A DNA stretch of 6,764 nucleotides, from NCBI GenBank assembly GCA_039680225.1, contig JBDKTK010000176.1:1-6764 (forward strand), read 5' to 3'. The position numbers and the translations under genes are program-made. Source of the DNA: JBDKTK01 sp039680225 (GTDB lineage: Bacteria; Desulfobacterota; Syntrophia; Syntrophales; UBA4778). Numbering within the stretch: position 1 is the first letter of the stretch; every line of letters starts with the position of its first letter. Shown here piece by piece: positions 1 to 6,306 of the stretch. The notes beneath the pieces were generated by a model. It had not been told where the DNA came from. It ran no database searches and worked only from the letters and a program-made list of their open reading frames with translations.

Positions 1-39
1 GATGAAGTGGATGATTTGTTGGCCACGCCCCTTGGCGGG

Positions 40-189
40 CTACAGGCGGATATACGCCCGTCGGCTATTCAGGCAGTTGTTGTTGCAGCGCGCCGTGACT
101 TCCATGTCGAAAGACAGGGGGACCCGCCTGGCCTTGAGCTTCTCCCAGAGGGGGCTCTCGCTGATTTCAAGCATACCGGGTTGCGCCAT
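40..189 (-). pseudogene. Interrupted second radical SAM gene (5' fragment only)
   Basis: The ATG at 189 is preceded by GGAGAG at good spacing and opens a 49-codon frame ending at TAG (40-42). The first 35 or so residues look like the start of a radical SAM/SPASM peptide-modifying enzyme: a short lead-in (ESPLWEKLKARRVPLSF), then the strand EVTARCNNNC, which holds the first two cysteines of the CxxxCxxC motif that binds the 4Fe-4S cluster and SAM. Members of this family usually continue with a third Cys two residues later (typically RHCYINLPA). Here the frame reads LNSRRAYIRL and stops, so the third Cys is missing and the enzyme cannot be active as written. It overlaps the end of the upstream gene by 23 bases, as expected for a translationally coupled last gene of the cassette. 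Bases 1-39 hold no recognisable coding sequence. The break could be an insertion, decay, or a misassembled contig end. Confidence 0.6.
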
Positions 190-1105
190 CTGCCATACTC
201 TCCGTTTTTTTTCCCTGCAGGGCCGCTATCTCCATGCCGTCCTTTACCGCAGCGCCTCGACTCAGGATCGACTCCGCCCGGCCCCGCAGCTTCTTCTCAA
301 GGCCCGTCCCGCGATAGCGTGCCGTTACGAACGACTCAACTTCCGCCCAGGAGGAGGTTTCCTCCCGCGACCAGGTCATCCATGCCGCAGGTTCACGCGC
401 ACCGTTCATGTGGATGACCAGCGACCACCGGTTTACAATCCTCCCCCGCCAGTCCGATTGCGGATCAAATTCCTCCGGCTTCAGCTCTCGATATACAGCG
501 TCGCCCAAGGCGGGCTGGGGGACCCGCACTGAATAAGATATCCGGGGGCGGGCCACAGCCAGCCACATACAGGCCGGCAGCTTGTAAAATGCGCTCTCCT
601 GCAGGCGGGAAAAAGCCTCATTCCACCAGAGTTGGGCGCGCAGGGCGGTTTCGATTAGTTTTATCCTCAGGGCAAAACAGGCATTCAGGGGCCAGGCATG
701 AGAGGCTGTCCTCAATTGAGAGGCCGGCACTGACCTGCCGCCGCGGTCAAGGCTCGTGACGATTCCCAGAAAATCTTCTTCATTGGTCGGACCGTCGTCT
801 CCTTCGGGAATTCGATCGGGGCGGGTTATAATGTAGTTGCGCTCCCCATCTGTCCCTGTCTCAACCACACGATGGCTGAAAAGATGGGTGGGCCTCCGGC
901 AAACGGCGATATCGCCCAACTCAACATCGCGAATAGCGCACGGCCGGATACGCAGGACATCGCCGGGGCGAACGGTGGGGTACATGCAAGTCCCGGCGGC
1001 GCGGAAGGTCAACCCGTCGCGTTCGGCGAGAACACGGCCGATTTCCAGGGAAGCCTGGGCGAGGCTCTCTGTGCGGCGGCTCTTTGCCGAAAGGCTTTCA
1101 GTCAT
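167..1105 (-). CDS. S26/S24-like peptidase domain protein with Cys nucleophile position, GNAT-like C-terminus
   Basis: The ATG at 1105 has AGGGAG five bases upstream; the product is 312 aa. Residues 33-119 follow the signal-peptidase/LexA-type fold: GTCMYPTVRPGD at 38-49 matches the catalytic GxSMxPT-xxGD box, GDIAVC at 64-69 the next strand, SHRVVE at 77-82 the His-containing box of SipW/Sec11-type enzymes, and YIITRPDRIPEGDD at 91-104 the degenerate TKGDANxxxD box. The nucleophile Ser is replaced by Cys40, and His78 sits where the base of SipW-type enzymes lies. There is no N-terminal membrane segment, so the protein is probably cytoplasmic, unlike true signal peptidases. Residues 180-285 include VTARYRGTGLEKKL (260-273), which resembles the acyl-CoA-binding motif of GNAT acetyltransferases; this part is weak and seems to lack the domain's end. 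Lying after the PqqD-like gene, it is a candidate leader peptidase or tailoring enzyme (inference). Confidence 0.72.
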   Translation of the reverse strand: MTESLSAKSRRTESLAQASLEIGRVLAERDGLTFRAAGTCMYPTVRPGDVLRIRPCAIRDVELGDIAVCRRPTHLFSHRVVETGTDGERNYIITRPDRIPEGDDGPTNEEDFLGIVTSLDRGGRSVPASQLRTASHAWPLNACFALRIKLIETALRAQLWWNEAFSRLQESAFYKLPACMWLAVARPRISYSVRVPQPALGDAVYRELKPEEFDPQSDWRGRIVNRWSLVIHMNGAREPAAWMTWSREETSSWAEVESFVTARYRGTGLEKKLRGRAESILSRGAAVKDGMEIAALQGKKTESMADGATRYA

Positions 1106-1154
1106 GGAATCTCCCTGAGGGGGACCGTGAGCTTTAACCGCCCCGGCATCCCTC

Positions 1155-1457
1155 TTATTTAATTACAAGCAGGCCGCGCCTCGCCAGTTCAGAGGCAAAG
1201 CCGAGAACGTGATTTTCAATTTCCCCGGCGGGCCCTTCGAATTCGGCGGCGAGCAGGGCCGCAACTTCCCTGAGTGTCCGCCGCCCGTCAAGTTTCTGCC
1301 AGATGGCCTGGCCGGTTTCGCTCAATGTATACAGCTCGTCGTCCTTATCGCCAATTCCGGCGACCACCGGAATAATGAGCACCTCGCCCTCAATTTCCCG
1401 CGCCACGACATCTTCCGAAGGGGCACAGACGGCACCCGGATCAAGAATATCAGCCAT
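1155..1457 (-). CDS. PqqD-like RiPP leader-binding protein
   Basis: This 100-aa protein has the layout of the PqqD family, small winged-helix proteins that bind the leader of a ribosomal peptide and deliver it to a radical SAM enzyme. Family features visible are PSEDVVAREIEGEVLIIP (13-30), the central TLSETGQAIWQKLDGRRTLREV (split around 44-65, with the usual TG..IW..LDG core), and a C-terminal helix ending LARRGLLVIK (91-100). The ATG at 1457 is preferred to the in-frame GTG at 1466 because GAGAGAG lies eight bases upstream of the ATG, whereas it abuts the GTG. It sits 87 bases after the precursor stop, behind a strong hairpin, and 49 bases before the peptidase-like gene. A stand-alone PqqD protein between a precursor and processing genes is typical of RiPP cassettes. 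Family assignment is confident; the partner peptide is inferred from position. Confidence 0.85.
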   Translation of the reverse strand: MADILDPGAVCAPSEDVVAREIEGEVLIIPVVAGIGDKDDELYTLSETGQAIWQKLDGRRTLREVAALLAAEFEGPAGEIENHVLGFASELARRGLLVIK

Positions 1458-1511
1458 ATAAAACACTCTCTCTATCGACGGTTCAACTCCGGCCGCCGAT
1501 TTCAGATGTCA

Positions 1512-1536
1512 GGGCGGCCGGTCTTCCCGGCCGCCC
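1512..1536 (-). other. GC-rich hairpin between precursor and PqqD-like gene
   Basis: A perfect 10-base stem (GGGCGGCCGG pairing with CCGGCCGCCC, five-base loop) begins nine bases after the precursor stop codon. On the transcribed minus strand it is followed by CTGACATCTG, not a T-run, so it is not a classic intrinsic terminator. It is better read as an mRNA-stabilising or attenuating structure, of the kind that lets a precursor mRNA outnumber the enzyme mRNAs. The structure is seen; the role is inferred. Confidence 0.65.
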
Positions 1537-1544
1537 CGTCTCGT

Positions 1545-1730
1545 TTAGGACATTATGCAGTTGTAACAGGCCGGCATTGGCCCTGTTACGCAGTTGTACG
1601 ATCCCTTTGACGGACCCGAAGTGGGGGGATTGGTGCATCCCTTGCAGCCCATCAGCACTGTTTCTTCCGGCTTGCTGCGCACCAGTGTTATCAGTTCCGG
1701 CTTCCGCCATAATTTCTTTGTTTTTTCCAT
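1545..1730 (-). CDS. Cysteine-rich RiPP precursor peptide candidate
   Basis: This 61-aa peptide has a leader/core look. Residues 1-27 are charged and Cys-free, with KKLWRKPELITLVRSKPEE at 5-23 as a probable recognition segment; PEL and PEE are its notable motifs. Residues 28-61 are rich in Gly, Pro, Ser and Asn and hold all five cysteines (29, 32, 47, 55, 58), in GCKGC, SYNC and CYNC contexts. The YNC triplet recurs exactly 11 residues apart. The ATG at 1730 is chosen over the in-frame ATG at 1742 because GGAG lies six bases upstream of it, while the earlier ATG has no well-spaced site. It starts 26 bases after the radical SAM stop and precedes a PqqD-like gene, the standard setting for a substrate peptide. 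The radical SAM enzyme could install thioether or other links on the core; the chemistry is not predictable here. I do not recognise a named family with certainty. Confidence 0.75.
   Translation of the reverse strand: MEKTKKLWRKPELITLVRSKPEETVLMGCKGCTNPPTSGPSKGSYNCVTGPMPACYNCIMS
1563..1589. repeat. Inverted repeat inside the precursor core coding region
   Basis: GTAACAGG (1563-1570) and CCTGTTAC (1582-1589) are perfect inverted copies 11 bases apart, within the codons for the last third of the precursor. They are flanked by a direct repeat GCAGTTGTA (1557-1565 and 1590-1598) that encodes the two YNC triplets. It may be a by-product of core-segment duplication or a structure in the mRNA. Confidence 0.5.
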
Positions 1731-1756
1731 TTTCAGCTCCATTTGCGTTTCTAGGT

Positions 1757-2962
1757 TTACCTCTCATCATCACTTCGCTGCTTTGCGATTCTCTCTTGCC
1801 AGTTCATCACCTCCCATCCTTTTTCGTCCCTGCCCAGCCAGCCCAGATATCGTGCCTGGGCATGGCTCATCTCACAAAAATATTCGACCGGGGTGTCCAG
1901 GTCCCCATGTTCCATCCATGATTTTGCCGGGCATTGTTCGCACAAGCCGTTAAGAAAGCAGCGCGCGCACCTGCGCAGGTATTCCGGGTTCCGGGCGCAC
2001 AGGCTGCCGATCCCCTCCCAGCGGGCGAGAGCCTCTTTCAGCGTGGCCTTTCCGGAAGTCAGATCAATGGTCCATTCCGGCATGCGAAGCCCCATGCACG
2101 GCTGGAGTTTTCCATATGAATCGATGCAAACGGCTTTGCCCGCCCCGCATTTGAACAGCCGGTCCCCCGGGGGGCCCATGAATTGCGCGGCAAAAGCCTC
2201 CATATCCTTCCTGTATTGCGCCGCATCACGGGCCATAACCGAAATCATCTCCCGGGCAGTCAGCCGCAGAGATCGTATGCGGGCGTTTTTCTGTTCGTCA
2301 TCGCGCCGGTTTCGCAGGTCAAGGAAAAAAGCCTGGCCCGGCTTTCCCGGCATGCCGGAAACCGTACCGGCCCAATCAGCCAATTGGTCGATTTCATGGC
2401 TGTTCGGGGGGAGGAGGACCGACCGGATGATGAACGGGACCTGGCGCTCCCTGAGCAGGTCCAGTCCATTCCTGAAACGGGCAAACGATCCGGGGCTCCG
2501 GGTCACGGCTTCATAGGAATCCCGATGCATGCCGTATGCCGTGATTTCGATCTCACCCCGGGGGGGCACATGCTGCAGGGTATCTGCCAGGCGGGGTGTG
2601 ATGAGGCAGGCGTTAGTGAACAAGGACACTAACAATCCGAGCCGGCGGGCATGTATATAGAGTTCCTCGAAATCCGGCCTCAGGAGCGGTTCTCCGCCGG
2701 TGAAGCGCACCCGCAGGCAACCGAGATCGGCCGCCTGCCTCAGGAAATCCCGGACCTGCTCCGTTTTCATCTCCCCGGCCCCGGCCGACAGGTCGGCTGC
2801 AGGGCGGTTTATGCAGCAGTGGATGCAGTTGTTGTTGCAACGCTCAGTCAGTTCGATGTCGATCTGCTCAATGGGCGCCCTGCCCCCTTTCAAAAGAGGG
2901 GCCTGGCCCAGCGCGCGTTTCACCACATATTTCGGATCGTTTTTTTGAATCATGATTTCCAT
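1757..2962 (-). CDS. Radical SAM/SPASM peptide-modifying enzyme
   Basis: The ATG at 2962 is preceded by AGGGGG nine bases upstream; the product is 401 aa, usual for the family. The SAM-binding cluster motif is Cys42-Cys46-Cys49 (ERCNNNCIHC), followed directly by an extra Cys50. GGEP at 89-92 is the SAM-contacting glycine motif. The C-terminal SPASM domain carries cysteines at 272, 279, 289, 332, 335, 341, 344 and 363, including CARC and LCEQCPA, enough for two auxiliary 4Fe-4S clusters. Such enzymes use a SAM-derived radical to form thioether, C-C or related bonds in ribosomal peptides, in the cytoplasm. It is the first gene of the minus-strand cassette and is followed 26 bases later by the Cys-rich precursor, its probable substrate. 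The adjacent PqqD-like gene supports a RiPP role over use on a protein such as a sulfatase. Exact subfamily not assigned. Confidence 0.9.
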   Translation of the reverse strand: MEIMIQKNDPKYVVKRALGQAPLLKGGRAPIEQIDIELTERCNNNCIHCCINRPAADLSAGAGEMKTEQVRDFLRQAADLGCLRVRFTGGEPLLRPDFEELYIHARRLGLLVSLFTNACLITPRLADTLQHVPPRGEIEITAYGMHRDSYEAVTRSPGSFARFRNGLDLLRERQVPFIIRSVLLPPNSHEIDQLADWAGTVSGMPGKPGQAFFLDLRNRRDDEQKNARIRSLRLTAREMISVMARDAAQYRKDMEAFAAQFMGPPGDRLFKCGAGKAVCIDSYGKLQPCMGLRMPEWTIDLTSGKATLKEALARWEGIGSLCARNPEYLRRCARCFLNGLCEQCPAKSWMEHGDLDTPVEYFCEMSHAQARYLGWLGRDEKGWEVMNWQERIAKQRSDDER

Positions 2963-2971
2963 CCGGTTTTT

Positions 2972-2977
2972 CCCCCT
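2972..2977 (-). promoter_or_regulatory. Ribosome binding site of the radical SAM gene
   Basis: AGGGGG on the minus strand lies nine bases before the ATG at 2962 and supports that start over the in-frame ATG at 2953, which would be 18 bases away. Confidence 0.6.
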
Positions 2978-3080
2978 ATATCATAGCCATCCCCGAAAAG
3001 AATATAGGACTTCTCTTCATTCCGGGGTAGAAGGATACTTTCGGGTACATGGACCAGCGCTTACAGAATATTCGGCCAAG

Positions 3081-3115
3081 CCTGCATTGACATGCAGGGC
3101 AATTGCCCCTATTTG
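3081..3115 (+). promoter_or_regulatory. Candidate promoter/operator of the TPR-CHAT gene
   Basis: CCTGCA-TTGACA-TGCAGG (3081-3098) is a perfect six-base inverted repeat whose loop is exactly the consensus -35 hexamer TTGACA (3087-3092). A weak -10, TATTTG (3110-3115), follows at 17 bases. Sharing two G bases with this repeat is a second perfect palindrome, GGGCAATTGCCC (3097-3108), which lies in the spacer. A regulator bound at either site would block RNA polymerase. The site lies 38 bases before the ATG at 3153. The inverted repeats are seen directly; promoter function is inferred. Confidence 0.45.
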
Positions 3116-3142
3116 ATTAGTTTAATTTACATTCATCCCAAG

Positions 3143-3147
3143 AGGAG
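3143..3147 (+). promoter_or_regulatory. Ribosome binding site of the TPR-CHAT gene
   Basis: AGGAG lies five bases before the ATG at 3153. It fixes that start, which also places the signal peptide exactly at the N-terminus. Confidence 0.8.
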
Positions 3148-3152
3148 CCGGT

Positions 3153-6100
3153 ATGTTCAGCACGAAGAAAACGATTCTTGTCCTTGTTGCAATTCTTATT
3201 CTCGTATTCACTGCAAGTTCCGCCCCGGCCGCCCAGGACGAGGCGGAGAGGCTGTGGGAGCTTGGCGAAAAAGCCCTCGAGGCCGGGAAAAACAGGGAAG
3301 CAATCTCCTGGTACGAAAAGTCCCTCGCCCGGTGCGCCGGCAACTTCGAATGCGTTGCTTCCGACCTCAACGGGATCGGGGCCGCCTACGAGGCCATGGA
3401 CGACGACAGAAAGGCCTTCAAGTATTACGAGGACGCCCTGGCCGCGGCCCGGAAGATAAACCATCGCGACCTCATCGCCACCAACCTGTTCAATACGGGC
3501 GCAATCTACCACCGCACCTTCAACCAGTACGATAAGGCCCTGGCCCGCATGCAGGAATCCGAGAAGATGTTCCGGCAGCTGGGCGACAACAAGAGCCTCG
3601 CCATAGTCCTGTTCAACATGGGGAAGGTTTACAATGCGATGGGCAGGTACGACAGGTCGCTCCCGCTTTTCAACGAGTCCCTCCGGATTAACAGGCAATT
3701 GAACAACCGGCAGGGCATCGCGGTGAGCCTCAACCTGATCGGCAACGCCTATGCGGGCCTCGGGCAATACGACAAGCCCCTGCCCTATTACCAGGAGGCC
3801 CTGGGCATCCTCAGGAAAATGGATAACCAGATAGAGCTTGCGACCACATTAAGGAACATCGGCGATTCTTACTGCGACCTGTTGGAGCGCGACAAGGCCC
3901 TGACTTACTACAACCAGGCGCTCGAGATATTGAAGCGCGTCAATTCCAGCTTTGACCTGGCCATAACGTACGGGAACCTGGGCGCCCTGTACAAGGGGCT
4001 GGACCAGTACGACAAGGCCATCTCCTTTTACGAGCAGTGCCTGAGACTCGGAAGGCAGATCGATAACTCCGCCGTCATCGCAACGGCCCTGAACAATATC
4101 GGCAATGCGTACGCAAGCCTCGGCAAGTCCGGCGAAGCGCTCTCCTGCTACCGGCAGGCCCTGGACCTGGAAAAGAAAATGGACAGGCCCCAAAAACGGG
4201 CCCTGGTCCTGAACAACATCGGCATGGAATATTTCCGCATCGGCCGGTACGACGATGCGCTCGATTACCTCAACGAGGCGTTGCAGCTCGAAAGGCAGAT
4301 CAACAACGCCCACAATATCGCCGCGCGTCTGAACAACATCGGCGCCGTCTACCTCAGGCAGAAAAAATACAGCGCAGCCGAAAGGGTTTTTCTCGAAAGG
4401 AAGGAGCTGGGCAAGCGGATAGCGAAGATAAAGCTCATCCACGCCGGTTTGATCGAGGTCTATATCGATACGAAAAGGTATGATGCGGCTTTGGCTTTGC
4501 TGAGGGAACTGCCGCCCGGTTGGCGCGACAGCAGGAACCGCCGCATGGAATACCATACCGAGTACGGTATGGCGCTGAAAGGCAAAGGCGACCTCCGCGG
4601 GGCCGCCGGGGAGCTGCTGAAGGCGGTCTCCATAATCGAGGAAATCAGGCGCGAGGCCGGCGACAGGGGCAGTTTCTTCGCCGGGGGCGGCTATATCAGC
4701 AGGGTGAAACCGTACAATGAACTGATGGCGGTATTCGCGGAAATGTCGCTGAGGGGATACAGATCCGACGACAGTTATAAAAAATACGGAGGCGACCCGG
4801 CATCCGCAGCCTTCTATTTTGCCGAGATGACCAAGGCAAGGACCCTCCTGGAGATGATGGCGGGCGCCGCCAGAAAATACGATGACCCGCAGATCCCAAC
4901 CGCCGTCAGGAACAGGGAAGCAAACATCATCAGGGAACTGGCGTCAATCGAAGACAGCTGGGATGCAACTTTTGCAAGGGGCCAGGCCGCCGTCCAACAA
5001 CTGGCGGAAAGGAAGCAGCGGCTGACGAAGGAACTTGACGAACTTGTCGCCGGGCTCCGGAAGAGCCACCAGCTGTATGCCGCAATAAATTACCCCGTCC
5101 CGATACTTGCGGCACAATTGCCCCTGAAGTACAACGAGGTCCTGCTGGAATTCGGGATCAGCAGCGACGCCGTGTTCGTGTTCGTTGCCAGAAAAGGCGG
5201 CGCAATAAAAGTCTGCAAGCGGGAAATTTCCCGGGAGGAATTGTCAAGCAAAGTGACCGATTTCCTCGGTCCCTTGAAATCCCCCGAGAGGCGCAATGAA
5301 TTTTCACAGCAAAGGGCCGGCGAGCTTTACAACCTGCTGCTTGCCGATGCTTTGCGAAACGCAAACACGCCGGAAAGGCTGATCCTGATTCCCGACGGCA
5401 TCCTGGGCCTGCTGCCGTTCGAAGCCCTTGTTGCGCAGGGCGGTGAATTTGCCGGCGACAAGTGGGCAATGACATACAACCAGTCGGCGACGGCCCTTGC
5501 CCTCGGAAGGTTCGTAAAAACCTCGACTGCCTCCAGGACCCTGTTCGCAATCGGCAACCCGGTCTACGACAAGGCGGACCCGAGATATATCGCTTTCAAG
5601 CAGGGCAAAAGTGCGCCGCCGCGGGCCGACCTCGCGCAATACGCATACCGGGGGATTTCGGTAGTTCCCAGGCCGGGCGCGGCAGGAGACACCGTCGCCT
5701 GGGAGAACGTGATTTTCCCGCCCCTGCCCGAAACCGAGGACGAGATAAGGGCGATCGCGGGCCTCTTTGGGATCAGGCCCGAGCCGCCCGACATCCTGCT
5801 CGGCGTCCAGGCGTCAGAAACGAACTTCCTGAAAGCCCCGCTTAAAGACTACCGCTACCTGCATTTCGCCACGCATGCCGACCTGCCGGGGAAGGTACAG
5901 GGGATAAAAGAGCCGTTCATCATCCTGGGACAAGTCGAAAACAGGGGGTCCGCCAACGGCTTCCTCACGCTGAGCGAAGTGCTGGGGCTGAAGCTGAACG
6001 CTGAAATGGTTGTCCTCTCCGCCTGTTCAACCGGACAGGGCGGCATGATGGAGGGCGAGGGAGTGGCGAATTTCGCGAGGGCGTTCCAGCATGCGGGTTC

Positions 6101-6290
6101 CCGCAGCGTTGTGGTAAGCCTGTGGGAAGTGGCCTCGAACGCGGCCGTGGAATTCATGCGGTCTTTTTACGCCAATATCAAGGCGGGCAAAAGCGAGGCG
6201 GAGGCATTGACGTCCGCCCGCCGGGAGATAAAGGCAAAATATCCCAACCCGTTCTTCTGGTCCGTGTTCGTTTTGTACGGGGAGGGATAG
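3153..6290 (+). CDS. Exported TPR-repeat protein with C-terminal CHAT protease domain
   Basis: The 1045-aa product begins with a signal peptide: KK at 5-6, hydrophobic core to about residue 22, likely cleavage after SAPA or APAA near 26-27. Residues 28-430 are TPR helices, including nine in-phase 40-residue units starting at residue 72; one or two poorer repeats reach about 505. A charged, probably coiled-coil linker covers roughly 575-640. Residues 680-1045 form a CHAT domain (caspase-like clan CD peptidase, as in HetF-associated and separase-like proteins). The catalytic pair appears intact: His908 in LHFATHA and Cys958 in VVLSACSTGQG, with GEGVANFARAF and SVVVSLWEV following as in the family. 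Exported CHAT proteins are poorly characterised; a substrate cannot be named. It is transcribed away from the RiPP cassette, has its own promoter-like region and a terminator, so it is probably monocistronic. Confidence 0.92.
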   Translation: MFSTKKTILVLVAILILVFTASSAPAAQDEAERLWELGEKALEAGKNREAISWYEKSLARCAGNFECVASDLNGIGAAYEAMDDDRKAFKYYEDALAAARKINHRDLIATNLFNTGAIYHRTFNQYDKALARMQESEKMFRQLGDNKSLAIVLFNMGKVYNAMGRYDRSLPLFNESLRINRQLNNRQGIAVSLNLIGNAYAGLGQYDKPLPYYQEALGILRKMDNQIELATTLRNIGDSYCDLLERDKALTYYNQALEILKRVNSSFDLAITYGNLGALYKGLDQYDKAISFYEQCLRLGRQIDNSAVIATALNNIGNAYASLGKSGEALSCYRQALDLEKKMDRPQKRALVLNNIGMEYFRIGRYDDALDYLNEALQLERQINNAHNIAARLNNIGAVYLRQKKYSAAERVFLERKELGKRIAKIKLIHAGLIEVYIDTKRYDAALALLRELPPGWRDSRNRRMEYHTEYGMALKGKGDLRGAAGELLKAVSIIEEIRREAGDRGSFFAGGGYISRVKPYNELMAVFAEMSLRGYRSDDSYKKYGGDPASAAFYFAEMTKARTLLEMMAGAARKYDDPQIPTAVRNREANIIRELASIEDSWDATFARGQAAVQQLAERKQRLTKELDELVAGLRKSHQLYAAINYPVPILAAQLPLKYNEVLLEFGISSDAVFVFVARKGGAIKVCKREISREELSSKVTDFLGPLKSPERRNEFSQQRAGELYNLLLADALRNANTPERLILIPDGILGLLPFEALVAQGGEFAGDKWAMTYNQSATALALGRFVKTSTASRTLFAIGNPVYDKADPRYIAFKQGKSAPPRADLAQYAYRGISVVPRPGAAGDTVAWENVIFPPLPETEDEIRAIAGLFGIRPEPPDILLGVQASETNFLKAPLKDYRYLHFATHADLPGKVQGIKEPFIILGQVENRGSANGFLTLSEVLGLKLNAEMVVLSACSTGQGGMMEGEGVANFARAFQHAGSRSVVVSLWEVASNAAVEFMRSFYANIKAGKSEAEALTSARREIKAKYPNPFFWSVFVLYGEG
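3366..4448 (+). repeat. Nine in-phase TPR-coding units of about 120 bp
   Basis: Codons for the Leu of the recurring LxNIG motif fall at 3366, 3486, 3609, 3729, 3849, 3969, 4089, 4209 and 4329, a strict 120-base period except for one unit of 123. The last three copies share near-identical 15-mers (CTGAACAACATCGGC at 4209 and 4329, one change at 4089). Each unit encodes a 40-residue helix pair of the TPR_12/kinesin-light-chain-like type, with the pattern LNNIG..Y...G.YD.AL.YY..AL.L.R...N...IA. The similarity of the units suggests past tandem duplication. Confidence 0.85.
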
Positions 6291-6306
6291 GTAAAGGGTT
6301 TTGTAA

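Noticed and set aside
40..42. TAG stop as a read-through codon (for example pyrrolysine) in the radical SAM fragment
   Set aside because: Reading through does not restore the missing third cysteine or any family sequence, so recoding would not rescue the enzyme.
2..532. Long plus-strand open frames opposite the peptidase-like gene
   Set aside because: They are antisense shadows of a GC-rich gene, with low-complexity Arg/Pro composition and no domain motif or ribosome binding site.
1731..1742. Upstream ATG giving a 65-aa precursor
   Set aside because: The only purine-rich site (GAGAGG, overlapping the radical SAM stop) is 17 bases away, while the ATG at 1730 has GGAG at six bases.
2980..2985. 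TATGAT on the minus strand as -10 box for the radical SAM gene
   Set aside because: It nearly abuts the ribosome binding site and has no -35-like hexamer at 16-18 bases, so the cassette promoter remains unplaced.
3366..4448. CRISPR-like periodicity
   Set aside because: The 120-base period is coding, in frame and explained by TPR units.
3117..4556. Large minus-strand frames opposite the TPR region
   Set aside because: Their repetitive Val/Leu-rich products mirror the TPR repeat in antisense and have no own start signals.
3153..6290. Link to CRISPR type III-E (Craspase) because of the TPR-CHAT architecture
   Set aside because: The protein has an export signal, and no CRISPR array or cas gene is visible.
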